Positions 48,161-59,004 of a stretch of DNA of 64,000 bases are shown here, piece by piece. This stretch comes from Microvelia longipes. Lineage: Eukaryota > Arthropoda > Insecta > Hemiptera > Veliidae. Positions within the stretch are counted from its first letter, which is position 1. Every line of letters begins with the position of its first letter. Under the pieces are notes generated by a model that was given only the letters and a program-made list of their open reading frames with translations, searched no databases and was not told where the DNA came from. A program made the position numbers and the translations under genes. The stretch spans positions 39,484,105 to 39,548,104 of the forward strand of contig JACMZG010001908.1 of NCBI GenBank assembly GCA_018340805.1. The letters are read 5' to 3'.

Positions 48161-48562
48161 TTTACACAATTTTCTCCTTTTCTAAAAATCGTATTTTTTA
48201 TATTTTTCTATGTAACTTTGTTCTTTTTTTGTACCAATTATTTATTTATGTGGTTTTTCTTCTTCATTCTCAAATCTTTGTTGTGCTTTTTTTTATTATT
48301 TAATTCATTAAGTTAATGTAGGTATTTATCAAAGTTCAAGAAGTAGGTATATTTAATAACATTTAAGTGTATGAGAGTGTGGCGTGATGAGAGTTTTATT
48401 CTGAGTCTTGGGGGACTGGGGTGCCGCAGGTATAAAACTATTCACAGATCTTCTCGTTTAACGGTTTCAACCTCTACAACACTGTGAACCCAGCCTCAGT
48501 TTTCAAAACAAATGATGTCAATATAAACAAATTTTAGTTTTAATAATTTAAATTTAATTAAA
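48161..48562 (+). promoter_or_regulatory. Upstream region of the SOWAH-like gene, possible promoter
   Basis: TATAAA at 48431-48436 lies 127-132 bases before the start codon. The region between is less AT-rich than its surroundings. No other promoter element is clear and the transcription start is not determinable. Confidence 0.2.
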
Positions 48563-48692
48563 ATGAGTGAACCCGGGAGTTATTTTGATTTAGAAACCGT
48601 AAGAGATTATATTATAAGTCGTGGTGGTACCATAGCGAATCAAGAATTAGTAAAATATTTTCGAAAGGCTTTGACTAATCCTGCTACCAAAG
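48563..48692 (+). CDS. SOWAH-like protein, exon 1
   Basis: Start codon in a good context (AAAATGAGT) opens a 43-codon segment: MSEPGSYFDLETVRDYIISR, then GGTIANQELVKYFRKALTNP and ATK. It ends at AAAG followed by donor GTATTT, phase 1. The pattern of an acidic N-terminus, a helix, RGG-x-x-xN-x-ELV-x-x-F and a basic helix ending in a TNP-like turn is that of the N-terminal winged-helix domain of SOWAH (sosondowah) ankyrin-repeat proteins, whose molecular role is poorly understood. The family call is from memory of its pattern. Upstream lie repeats only. No ankyrin repeats are visible in the window, so the rest of the gene would be further right, or this is a partial gene. Confidence 0.7.
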
Positions 48693-51604
48693 GTATTTCT
48701 TCATTTCCTCTTTATTTTAACATTATAGTTATTATTTTCGTTATTAAATAACTTCTAATTTAGCGTTCAATAATATTTTTAAGTATTGTTACAACTTTGG
48801 TAATAAAGAAAATATTAAGTTCTTATACTTCATATTTGGGTTAGTTCTTATCAATTTGGGACTTAACTGTTGTTTTTGTTACTTGACCAACTTAAAGTCT
48901 GTCATAGTCGTTCTAAATATTTATTTAGAGTTAAACAGTCATTATATTTTAATATAGATCCTGTTTAAACAAGAAGACAATGAAATAGATTTCTTATTAG
49001 TTTTTGTTTTTTTTCTCTTATCAATGAGATTTTTGTAAGGGTTTTGATGTTCATAACTATTACCTATTAGTGTTACCTCCATTGCATTTTTGATACCTAA
49101 GGAGTTATGTTAAAACATATACCAAGTTTACGTGTAATATTCGCCTCCCCTCGTAGTCTCGACATTATGATGTCTCCACACTTTTCGTGGCAGGATTCTA
49201 TGTTGTAATCGACACTTGATAACCTCAAAACTTTTAACTAAACCATGTTTCGATGTTACGTTGTGTCGAGACATTCAAGTGTCAAAACAAAGTAGAATCC
49301 TGCCTGGGTTAAAATATTAAAAATTAATTTTCCTAGCCCCTATGAGGTACTGACACTATAAAGCCTCGACACTATAGGTGTCAATGTTATGTAGAATCAG
49401 GACTGGGGCCTCAGGTAACATATTTTTGTCCTGTGCAAACTCTACGTTACATCGACACATGTTATTGTTTAACGATGTCTTGTAATGTGATAGACTTGAC
49501 ATTACATAACATCGACAGACAGAGGGTCCCACCTTGTAGGGACAGGAATTTATTTTTTTAATATTTTTACCCTGGGAGTATTCTATGTTGTATCGACACA
49601 TGGCTCAGTTAAAAGTATCCAGGTTATCAAGTGTTAAGATAAATGAAAATTTTACCACTGGTCCCTCCGTCTGTGGATTGTACGAAGTGTTGAGACTATC
49701 ACATGTCAAGGCATCGTTAAACCATGACATGTGTTGATTTAGTGTTGAGTTTGTACAGAACAAAATTATGTCATGTGACATTTCTTGTACTGATTCTACG
49801 TATGATTGACGTTAAATAGTGTCGAGATCCCGGAGGCTACTCTATAATATTGAATCCGGAATTAATCAAATCCTGTGAAAGGTTTTCATGATAGCTTCTG
49901 TTGATTTGATTAAACTTCTAAGTGGGTTACGAGTTACTTATAATCTTAAATGATAATAAATAACAAATCATTCACAATTAAACTGCTTCAAGTAAAATAT
50001 TTATTGAATAAACAATATAAATAGGCTGGAATAATAAACGATTCAACAATACATAGAAAATAAAATAATTTTTGAATAACTAGTTCTGCACAAACTGAAT
50101 CTTTCAATCAGTATTGATGGTTCTCATTCATTTTCAGTCCTATTTGAATTTTCCAACCCTTGATATAGCCTGGATGACTTTGACTTGAAAAAAATAAATA
50201 TTGGGAGAACTTATTAAGATCTAAAGATTGTAAGCAATTTTAGAACCAAAGATCTTTGCAATTTTAGATCTAAAATTGCATGAAAACATCGTTATTTATC
50301 ACACCTCTTTATGTAAATGTGACATTGAGTCATTTACTGTTTAGTGATGTATTCATTGTGTTAGTGTTATAAAATTTATAATAAGTGGTAAAGGAAAGGT
50401 ACTTTAAGTATATTAGGGACACTTCGTTCTCACAAGTGACCACATTGTTTTACTCAAAACATTACCATTTCCTATTGTTAGTTTACAAGGTCAATTGAGT
50501 CCAAAATACTATTTTTATACTTTGGGCTAAAAGACTGTTTACTTCTTGTTGAAATCATGTACCTTAGAATAGGATTACCATATTTCAGCCGAGGTGGAGC
50601 TGGAAAAATCTGTCTAGGGGGGTGGGGGAGGTCATATACTGAAATTATGGGTATTAGATAAAATACACATAATTATGGAACTAGTAGTAAAGGATGATAA
50701 ATTTAATGATGAGCAAAGTTTGCCAGTTTACAACCACTTTACAGCTATGTTCCATATATGTACCAATTTCAGACCTTCAGCAAATCAAAATTTGCATAAC
50801 AGCAACACTTTGTTAGACATCACAGAAGAGAATGTTTCTGTCATGTGCCTTGTTGACTCTTAAACGACAATTATGAGCTTGTTCAAGAACTAAAAAGTAT
50901 TTATTATTTATTTATTTATGAATGAGGTGCTTAACACTTAAATCATCAGCCCCTCTACCGTATAGACAAACAGATAAAGTAGACTAAGACTACACCAATG
51001 AGCATTTCAAATTATTAAATATCATAATAAGATAAATTAAGTAAATCAAATTTAGAATAAAGGTAAAGTAAATAAATATAAGAGTTAAGTGGGAAATAAG
51101 TGTCCATTTCGGGACTGCCCCCCCCCCCCACCTGAACTCAGTGGACCTGGCAGCCCTTCCTCAGAACAATATTGGGTTTATTATGTTTATCTTTGCCTCT
51201 ACACACCACACTAGCCCTCAAAATATTAATATCATTGAATGTATGCTGTGCTATATCATTGGAGTAGTTCCATGCCTTCTGAGTGAGAAAAAATATATTT
51301 CCATTAGTCACCTACAGGCTGCCAATTCAAAATAATTCAGGTGTAATTGCGGAGTTATATCAAATTTAAGGAATTAAATACAAGGTATAATATATTAACT
51401 TCATCGATAAAGCTGATAAACATTTCACAAAAATCTTTCATAAGTAGAGCATCCATGATCCACATGCTTCATAGACCCAAGTTATTTTTTGGCATTTTTA
51501 AAAGGAACTAAATTTATTTACTGAAAGAAAAACTATTTACAAACCTAAATTAAATTTATTTTTAAATAGAGACTTATCACTCACAATTTTATTTTATGTT
51601 TCAG
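48693..51604 (+). other. SOWAH-like gene, intron 1
   Basis: 2.9-kb intron with GTATTT donor and TTTCAG acceptor. It contains a repetitive stretch (49130-49870) with several inverted copies of CTATGTTGTATCGACAC, a palindrome AATTTTAGATCTAAAATT near 50263, and otherwise AT-rich DNA without further coding signals. Confidence 0.6.
49130..49870. repeat. Inverted-repeat cluster in the SOWAH intron
   Basis: ATTCTATGTTGTAATCGACA occurs at about 49187-49206. Related copies occur in reverse orientation near 49380-49400 and forward again near 49569-49590, each linked to AAAAGT.. and CAAGTGT blocks. It looks like a decayed foldback repeat. Confidence 0.5.
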
Positions 51605-51669
51605 AGGCAGCCCGCATACAATTTAAAGCTATTGTTAACATTCTCTCCACCATTGTTAGGGGTGATGAT
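51605..51669 (+). CDS. SOWAH-like protein, exon 2
   Basis: Preceded by TTTATGTTTCAG and followed by donor GTGAGT. Joined in phase 1 to exon 1 it encodes EAARIQFKAIVNILSTIVRG followed by DD and ends in phase 0. It continues the SOWAH N-terminal domain exactly where expected (R-x-x-FK-x-x-VN-x-x-x-T-x), which strongly supports both splice sites. A weaker alternative donor six bases earlier (GGGTGATG) would join in another phase to exon 3. Confidence 0.7.
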
Positions 51670-51882
51670 GTGAGTAACTTAAAATTTTAACTGAATCTTT
51701 GAATGAATAATATTTATCTTCTATTTATATTGAGTGAGAGAGGGTTTACTATCTTATCTCTAAGTATTGATAACAGGTGTCACACATTCCCGCTCCTATT
51801 AGTAATTGATCAAATATGTTTTGGTTTAAGTCTCCTGTTTCTGCTTTTTAATTTTGTGATATGGGTAACAGTAAAACCAAAG

Positions 51883-51896
51883 AGGAAGTACCTGAA
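51883..51896 (+). CDS. SOWAH-like protein, possible micro-exon 3
   Basis: Between CCAAAG and GTAAGT lies a 14-base segment encoding RKYL plus two bases. Family members have (E)KYLxLK at this point, so the match is meaningful. A pyrimidine-rich tract precedes it, but an earlier AG (AACAG at 51871) competes. Choosing that acceptor with the alternative exon-2 donor gives VKPKRKYLK. Which form is used cannot be decided here. Confidence 0.4.
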
Positions 51897-52180
51897 GTAA
51901 GTGGCGTAAGTCAATTATAATTTTATATGTTCCCACATCATATTTAACAGGTCATTTTATTCTATTCAATATTCTCCAGGTCTTACACCATATTAGTTCA
52001 ATGAATCAAAAACATGTCATAACAAAACCCCCCCAAAACATTGTGTCTTTTAGAATAAAGGTAAACTTAGGTTATAAGAAAGTTAAAAAAAATCATTAAG
52101 ATCGTCTCTCACAGTTCTCACTTATTCACTTTATTCACTTATATTATTATTCACTTGCTGTGAGTGAATAATAATTGGCT

Positions 52181-52215
52181 ATTATTATATCAATAATTAT
52201 TATTGATATAATAAT
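52181..52215. repeat. Perfect 17-bp-arm AT hairpin
   Basis: ATTATTATATCAATAAT (52181-52197), one T, then its exact reverse complement (52199-52215). A second hairpin, TTATTCAC/GTGAATAA, lies just left of it (about 52147-52171). Confidence 0.6.
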
Positions 52216-52701
52216 AACATTTATTATATTATTATTTATTAATTATATTATTTATTATTCATTATTGTTATTCATTCGGTCACTTATTCACTTTATTCCA
52301 TCTTCCTTGTGACATTTATATATATTTTTGGAATTGAGGAAAACCATTGGAATCATTTCCCTTATCATCCGCTTTTATATTGACAACATAATCATCAAAA
52401 ATTTCTTTAACAAAATAATTGTTAAACCACAATGTTGATACAAAGTATAAATTCTTTATTTAATAGTCAAAGGAAATTTTTCATTTACTTAATGTATTTC
52501 ATTTTTAAGTTAAACATATTACAAGGGAGTAAACCTTTTTTCTTTATATTGCAACAATATCATAAATAATTTTCTTTTTCCCTGTTTTTGTTTGATCAAA
52601 TATATCGTTTTGTATGTAGTCTTCTTTCACACGCATCAGTATTATTTTTAATCTCTTAATGAAATACAAATAATTTATTTGCTGTTGAATAAATTAATTA
52701 T

Positions 52702-52955
52702 TCAATTTAATCCCATGTAAAGTTGTACCAAAAATATAATCATTATATTTATGGTTGTTTTACTTGCTGAAGACCTAATAAAATTTGAATTTTGTTGGAT
52801 ACAGTCTGGTTTTACATTTTTGATGTATTGACTATTTACATTTCCTGGTGGATCATAAATGCTAACAACAAATGTTTCTTTATTCTTAGTATGAGCTACT
52901 GCAAAACCTGTATATTCTGTACTTTCCCATAGAATAAATGCAAAATGCTTCTCAT
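52702..52955 (-). CDS. Tandem CAP-domain protein, last exon (end of second CAP domain)
   Basis: On the minus strand, acceptor CTGTTACAG opens at 52955 and the frame reads to TGA at 52702. It encodes the C-terminal half of CAP domain 2: (D)EKHFAFILWESTEYTGFAV, then ETFVVSIYDPPGNV and IKNVKP, aligning with the HFxxxxW and YxPxGN blocks of GAPR-1-like proteins. The tail continues DCIQQNSNFIRSSASK and ends in a hydrophobic stretch (INIMIIFLVQLYMGLN), which could be a GPI-type or membrane-anchoring tail. AATAAA occurs on the minus strand at 52674-52679, just past the stop. Confidence 0.85.
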
Positions 52956-52982
52956 CTGTAACAGTGTGTATAGTTGTTATTG

Positions 52983-53150
52983 TATAACACTCAATTATAA
53001 TTAGTTGACAGCGTGGAAATACAATACAAGGAAGCCAATGAGGCTAATCCTGGATGTTAACCCATACCCACAATTTCATATTGGACTATCCTCATTGGTT
53101 CCTCAATACTATTTTCCCACTCTGTGAACTGATTATAATTGTGTGTTATA
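52983..53150. mobile_element. MITE copy in the CAP gene intron
   Basis: Terminal repeats TATAACACTCAATTATAATT and the reverse complement of TATAACACACAATTATAATC, with internal AGTTGACAGCGTGGAAA and AGCCAATGAGG shared with 12095 and 12277-12449. It lies 28 bp from the acceptor of the last CAP exon. Confidence 0.8.
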
Positions 53151-53730
53151 CTATAATATATTAAACAAATAACTATTTAGCGAGAATATTTTATAAATTT
53201 TACGGTTTAACTAACTTTCAGGAGCTGTTGTATCCTGAAGGCATAGTTCGTAAAAACATTTTTATAAATAGAGCTCTAATGATGTGAAATAAAATCTCCA
53301 TAATGCTCATGTTCATATTAATCATGCCTGTACCAAAATTTTAAATCTGATCTTATCTAGGGGACATAATTTAGTCTTTCATTTAAAGTAACCTTTTTAT
53401 TTTTTATTTGTAGTTGTAATCAATATTGATTAGTTTATCAAGCCTTAAAATTTTGTTTAATTAGGAAAATTAGATCCCTCATTTTTTTTGTTGTAAAGAA
53501 TAGTTTTAAATCCATCTGTAACATTTTTCTGAGTGAAATTGTTTGAATATTTTAAGTTTTGGATATAATGGCACCTATATTAAAATCAGTAAGCATCTTG
53601 GACGTTTTTTCTTCTTTATGAGACCTTTTGTGGTATTATCCCGTGCTATTGATATAGCAGTATTTTTATAGGGAAAATCTGTTCCAATAATACTTTTACA
53701 GATACCATTACAATGTTACTTTTGAGTTAC

Positions 53731-53914
53731 CTGCATTGGTTGCCTTGCCCAAGGTGTAATTATAACTTTCTTTCCCCTTATTATACCAATCTCTGCAAAA
53801 TCCAGTTTCTTTGATAGCTGAATATTTTATAACGATTCCTGCATATTCATCCACAGGTAGAAAACTATTAGCTTCCGCCATTGCTTGGGCTTTTTCTTGG
53901 GCATACTCATTCAT
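53731..53914 (-). CDS. Tandem CAP-domain protein, exon encoding the middle of CAP domain 2
   Basis: Acceptor TATTTCAG opens at 53914; donor GTAACT follows 53731. The exon reads MNEYAQEKAQAMAEANSFLP, VDEYAGIVIKYSAIKETGFC and RDWYNKGKESYNYTLGKATN, ending in phase 1. It corresponds to the helical centre of a CAP domain. The conserved His and the GEN(L/I) Glu of the usual acidic-His tetrad are replaced (VDEYAGIVI), so domain 2 has probably lost the metal-binding cavity. The phases (0 in, 1 out) are identical to those of the domain-1 counterpart at 62965-63157. Confidence 0.85.
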
Positions 53915-54187
53915 CTGAAATAAATATTTCTCTTTCATATTAGGACTGTAAATAAATTGAATTTTTACACGCCAAGTGAGGAGTGTCATTCTGTAATTTT
54001 ATTCGTGGAGAAGAGAAGTTGGTGAAGCAATAAATTTTAAGTTTCATATGCCCGATCAGAAATTAATGGATAAGCTCAGAAAGGAGGCCTTCTCTGGTAA
54101 CTGCCCAAACGCTTATTAGTTTTTCAAGATTCTCCACTGTATATTTGAGCGTAAGTTCACGTGAATCCCCTTGATTAATTACTACTT

Positions 54188-54270
54188 TTTAGACACTGGC
54201 GCATTCTAGTAGAGGTTTTACGAACTAATCTTTTTTAACGTAACACATTTCAAGGTCTCATATCCGTCCC
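54188..54270. repeat. Fragment of the 57.6-62.4-kb foldback arm
   Basis: GGCGCATTCTAGTAGAGGTT followed by ACATTTCAAGG matches the arm segments near 58446-58505 and 61780-61840. Confidence 0.6.
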
Positions 54271-54407
54271 TACCTTTATAATGGGCGTTTCTTTCTTCTT
54301 TTTAATCTTTTCTTTCGCTTGTTTATTGCGTTGAACGTTTTTGTTGATTCTACTGCATATAAATCATAATTATGTATGATTTGTTTCCGTTATAAATTTA
54401 ATTTTAG

Positions 54408-54428
54408 GAAACTCTCAAGAAAAAAGGG
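54408..54428 (+). CDS. SOWAH-like protein, possible micro-exon 4
   Basis: TAATTTTAG and GTATGT flank 21 bases that, joined to the two leftover bases of micro-exon 3, read KKLSRKK plus two bases. A basic stretch is expected after KYLxL in the family, but so short an exon is weak evidence. If correct, the two CAP exons at 52.7 and 53.8 kb lie antisense within a SOWAH intron. Confidence 0.25.
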
Positions 54429-55012
54429 GTATGTTATTTTAGTCGCTACATTTTATTATTGTTTGGATCCCAATTCCGCTATGCGCCTCCATTGGCGAAT
54501 TATAGTTGTAAACTTATATTAGAATTTTTGGCGCTCCTAGTTCCCTGACTGTGGAGCTCATTGATGACAACTGTGAAAGTCGGAATTGACCGTTACCGAC
54601 GCGAATCTACTGTCCTGCATGCCACCTCTTTCACCCAAACGGCTTATACCCCACGAACCAATTCTTACTTTCTTCATTATTGAGCCCCCCCTTCAAAAAT
54701 TATATCAAAACCTTGGTTCAGGCAAGGAAAAGCATTTTAATTAATAACTTAATTAGTCAAATTAATTAATAAATATAATTAATTAATTTTATAATTTTTA
54801 TTTTTAATAATTTTAAGCCTAAAGTAACTTCTGTCTAAACAAATTAAATTTGTTTTATTAGTTCGACGTATTAACTTTGTGGTGATTTTATTAGTAAAAT
54901 AAAAATAAAATGTCCGCCATAATTAGTTCTGTTCAGCTCAATAACAATTTGATTTTTTTTATTTCTTTAAGTCTGATTGAATAAAACTAGTTTTGATTTG
55001 TACATACATGCA

Positions 55013-55028
55013 TATAATATATATATAT

Positions 55029-55081
<53 letters not shown>

Positions 55082-55087
55082 ATATAT
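55013..55087. repeat. (AT)n microsatellite
   Basis: TA repeat followed by a run of C. Confidence 0.9.
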
Positions 55088-55289
55088 GATCCCCCCCCCT
55101 AAAGGCAACCCTGGCTACGCCCATGACGGGCAACAAAAATTTCAAGACGGGCAATCCTCCTATTTCCTATTTCTTTTAATGCAACTTAGATTATTTACCA
55201 TTCAATAGACCGTTAAAGTTACATAAATGAACCTATAGAGAGTTGCTGTAGAGCCGTATGTATCTAAGGAAGAGTGGAAGGCAACTGCT

Positions 55290-55427
55290 CAATTACAAAG
55301 GGGATTGCCGAACTAAGTCAATACAAGGGGGATTGCCGAACTAAGTCAATACAAGGGGGATTGCCGAACTAAGTCAATACAAGGGGGATTGCCGAACTAA
55401 GTCAATACAAGGGGGATTGCCGAACTA
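55290..55427. repeat. 28-bp minisatellite, 5 near-identical units
   Basis: Unit CAATACAAGGGGGATTGCCG plus AACTAAGT, repeated head to tail with almost no divergence and no spacers. It begins about 60 bp downstream of a CAP exon donor. Confidence 0.9.
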
Positions 55428-55489
55428 AGTTCTTATCGATGTGTGTGTAGTGTGTACAAGTTTAACAATTAATATTAATGCGTACTTAC

Positions 55490-55794
55490 TTGAGGACTGT
55501 ATTTCAAAGGAAGGGCGCAGTGTCGTCCTCTGAGTTTATTATGACATTCCAGGTTATCCTCCATGATCTGATCTTGATCCGGGTAGCAAATAAAATAATC
55601 ATTTAAATCATACGGACCCATATTTTGTTTGGTTTTGAGAACTGTACCTACTGGTAATACGTTTTCCTTGTATCTCCCGTGTACGTTTCCTTGTGGGTAG
55701 TAGTTTTCCACAACGTATGTTCTTCCAGACTTAGATGTTGCAACACCCACACCTATTGAACACGTTTCTTTCCATACCAGTTGTGTGAAATGAC
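55490..55794 (-). CDS. Tandem CAP-domain protein, exon joining CAP domains 1 and 2
   Basis: Acceptor ATTGCCAG at 55795 and donor GTAAGT after 55490 bound a 305-base exon. It completes CAP domain 1 with GHFTQLVWKETCSIGVGVAT (CAP signature 1) and YVVENYYPQGNVHGRYKENV (signature 2), then a linker with two Cys. It starts CAP domain 2 with NLECHNKLRGRHCALPLKYS, the first helix and the HNxxR-x-x-H-x-x-PLKY pattern. A single exon therefore spans the end of one domain and the start of the next, showing a true two-domain protein rather than two genes. CAP proteins of this GAPR-1/PR-1 type are secreted or membrane-associated; their biochemical roles vary and none is asserted here. Confidence 0.9.
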
Positions 55795-56544
55795 CTGGCA
55801 ATTAATAATGTGTTTTAAAAATGCTGAAAGGTCGATATAAGTTTTGTTGACTGAAGAGTGGTGTAAAATAACAGTTTCTCCACTTAAATTTGTAAAGTTA
55901 GGTAAATATAATTAATAAGCCGCCTTTTGAGGGCGGCATTGCAGGAAAAGGTAACTTCAGGAGACTAAATAATGGAAAATAAACTACTGAAGTTAAGTAT
56001 TTTTGGTGAAGAGTTTTTTCCAGAATGTGTAAATGGTAGCATGCTGGTTTCAACAAAAATTTAATGTTGCAATTTAATATTGTTTTTGGTTGCAATATTT
56101 ATGTGTTCCTTATTATATCTATAAGGTGCACTTAGTTATGAGTCTATTAAGCACCATTCTTAAGATTAATATTCATTCATTTTATCTTATTTCCGTCTTA
56201 AAATTTGATCTTTATTTATCTCGTTAAATAAAAGATAAAAATTGCCTAGAATTCGATTCCATAAAGCTTTTATTTTATTTATTTATATAATTTTACAACC
56301 ATCAAATTTACAAGCAATTCTTGGTTTAGTCAAAAAAATTCCCTTTACAAATGAGAAAAAAACAGAAAAAATTACAAATTATTAAAGTTCAAATTAAAAT
56401 AATCATTCAGTTCGTACATAGGATCAAGCAATAATACTTCTTTGACTTTGTTTTAGCTTTTTTGAGGTTTTAGACTTAGCAACTTAGCCTCTACTAAGCC
56501 TTAATAAATATTAATATGTTTCCCTAGAGTTAAACAAGTGCTTA

Positions 56545-57600
56545 TATTTTTACTTTTCCTTATTTATACCATAGATATATAAAAAAAGGATTGTTTGCAA
56601 AAGATACCAGACCGGGATTATTTTAATTATCCGTTTTAGATGTATTTAAGTAGAATCTCCTAAGTGATTTTCACAAAGTTGTCTGTCTATATATGTTTGT
56701 GTGTCTGCTATCATTATAGATCCTAGCGTTCTTACGGTAAAGAGTTGAAACTTGGTAAACAAATTAGTCTTTAGGTGTTGTGCTATCCGGAAATATTTTT
56801 GTATGAAGTCATTAACCGGAACTAATGACTTAGCAAAAATTTAGAAAATTCATTAAAAGTGAAAAAAATTGGTCGATTGGTTTGAGATTTGGCTCGCATG
56901 TAGTATAAAAGACGTGTAAAGTTTTTCTTTGTTATTTGTCAGGACAATGGCCGTTATCTGCCTCCGTAGCTGCGGTCGTATAGTACTGGACTTCGGCACC
57001 GGAGGTCCGGGGTTCACAGCCCGGGCTATGCTCTCAGTTTTTATGAATAAAATTTGATGTAAAAAGATTTCGCCAACTTTAGCTTTACTTTGAGCATAGT
57101 AGATGTGACCCACCCGAGGTGGTTCCCGCAGGGCGAATCTGAAGGGCCGAAAGGCCTTAAAACGGGCATTATTATTATTATTATGGCCGTTATAAAGATA
57201 CAGTTGAAATTATGTTTTCCTGTCATAAGAAAAATTTGCTCAGCGTCTACTATAAACTGAATAATTTTGGATAATAACTTGTTCCTACTTCCGTAAAAAT
57301 TTAAAAAATACATAAAAAGCGAAAAAAATTGGTCGATCGGTTTGAGATTTGGCTCGCAAGTAGTATAAAAACCAACATATGTGTCAAGTTTCATCACATT
57401 ATCAGCATTAGTTCAATTTTGTATTGAATGACTTGAACACGTTTTTAAGAAATTTAAACATAATCTAATTGTGCTAAATTTTAGTACAATAGTATGCCTT
57501 CACCCAATAAATAAGTATACTAAGTTTCCATTCATATCCATTTCAAGTCCAATCCATATCCATTCGGCAAGTATATCTACGGGTTTTGTTGGAGCATAGA
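56545..57600 (+). mobile_element. 5S-derived repeat body, rearranged and carrying a SINE
   Basis: Starts ATTTATACCATAGATATATA and follows the family body to TTTGAGATTTGGCTCGCATG (56880-56900). It is then interrupted by about 460 bp including the SINE, and resumes with a second copy of AAAAATTGGTCGATCGGTTT (57325) through CCAACATATGTGTCAAGTT to about 57600. The 5S-like block is missing. A further rearranged piece (GTATAAATTTGGCGATTTGT) is at about 57835-57855. Confidence 0.7.
56958..57182 (+). mobile_element. tRNA-derived SINE with perfect 11-bp target duplication
   Basis: The head has a tRNA-like A box (TAGCTGCGGTCGTATAGTAC) and B box (GGTCCGGGGTTCACAGCC), so Pol III transcription is expected of an intact source copy. 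The body has GATTTCGCCAACTTTAGC and GGCCGAAAGGCCTTAAAACG, and the 3' end is (ATT)n. ATGGCCGTTAT occurs on both sides (56947-56957 and 57183-57193). It lies antisense to the CAP gene within its 7.2-kb intron. Confidence 0.9.
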
Positions 57601-59004
57601 ATTGGTAGGTTTTGTAGTTCCCAGTATTTTTTTGTGTTTATTATGTTAAAATGTAATGTTTATTATTCTGTATATTTTATTGGACTATATATATTATATC
57701 TATTTAAGTATTTTAAAAAGTCTACGAACAACACACTTTATCAGCATTATTTCAATTTATGTTAAATAATTTTTATAGGTTTTTTAATAAATTGTAAAAA
57801 AATCAAAAATACTCTAATTGTGTCGACGTGTGAAGTATAAATTTGGCGATTTGTACATTCCAGTCAAGCGTTTAATTTATATGAAATACTAAAACTTTTG
57901 TCCCCTGGTACTTTCTTGATATTTTAGTTATTTTATGTTAGTTTTATGTTGACTATTTCTTCAGCATTTCTATTCGAATTAGCATATCTTCTTTTAGGTA
58001 CTCAGTTTTTGATTAATTATATTTAATGAACTTAGAATAGTTTATAAACTACTGTCTCTGTCAGCACTTAGTGAACAGTAATGGACCTTAAATTAAGCCT
58101 TGAGGTACCCCCCTCTTGTCAAGTATCCTACCTCAGAGTGAATTTCCCCGTTTTGGTTATAGTCTTCTAAAATACACACACATTGAAGTCGAGCTATCAC
58201 AGTTGTAATGTTTCTGTTTAGTCTTTAATAGTACCTCAGAAGCTTAAAGTGTAAAATTCAAAGAGAAGAAATGATCAACTTACTCCATATTCTATGTTCT
58301 TAAAACTTATTTCGCTGGACTAGAATCTAATTCTTGCACGTAGGAGTTTTTGTTGGGATTTACAATAAAAATAATTGAAGAAGTATAATAAGTACGTTAG
58401 GAATTGCATCACCCTTCTAGTTGTTGTAGTCTTTATTCGACATTAGCGCATTCTAGTAGAGGTTTTATAAACTAAGGTTTTCTTATTAAATACATTTCAA
58501 GGACTACTTGCGGACACAGTTTATATATATGGCTGGTTAGGAGTGATAGCATTTCTTACTCCATCTAGATTTTCTTTCACCTTGTGCCCCAGCTTAATTA
58601 TCAATTAGTACCAACAATAATATATTCAGTAGCTTGCTGCAGTGGATCAATATTTGGTAAAAATCTCACTTAAATTGAGTAGCATTATTATGTTTGCTTT
58701 ACTTTGGCTCCCCTTGTTCGTTGCTCATCCTCACCAATATATACCTACGGTCACATCGGATTCGCTATTTACTCGTACATAGTACGGGTAATAAAAACCA
58801 ATTTTTTAAAGCTCCATCCCATTGATGGAGTTGATAAACACTAATATCCAAAACAGCACCTATTCATTAATTAGCACATATTGATAGTCATTGATCAATT
58901 ATGAGTAATTGAGTCGTTGAAAACTTAGTATGTGATTGAAGTAAGTGTTATATAAAAGTCATATACTAAAAAGGGTGGAGACATTCTTTTTAAATTTATT
59001 ATAA

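Larger units (their letters stand above)
54430..55489. other. CAP-gene intron with (AT)n and 28-bp minisatellite
   Basis: Intron of the minus-strand CAP gene. Contains the (AT)n tract at 55013-55087, a C-run, and the minisatellite at 55290-55427; no further exon is seen. Confidence 0.5.

Noticed and set aside
50675..50863. Open frame of 62 codons in SOWAH intron 1
   Set aside because: It does not fit the SOWAH domain, and exon 1 joins exon 2 in phase without it.
55290..55427. Possible CRISPR (28-bp direct repeats)
   Set aside because: The 28-bp units are directly adjacent with no spacers, and the context is an intron of an animal gene.
56958..57030. Functional tRNA gene
   Set aside because: The A and B boxes are present, but the cloverleaf is incomplete and the sequence continues into a SINE body with an (ATT)n tail and target duplication.
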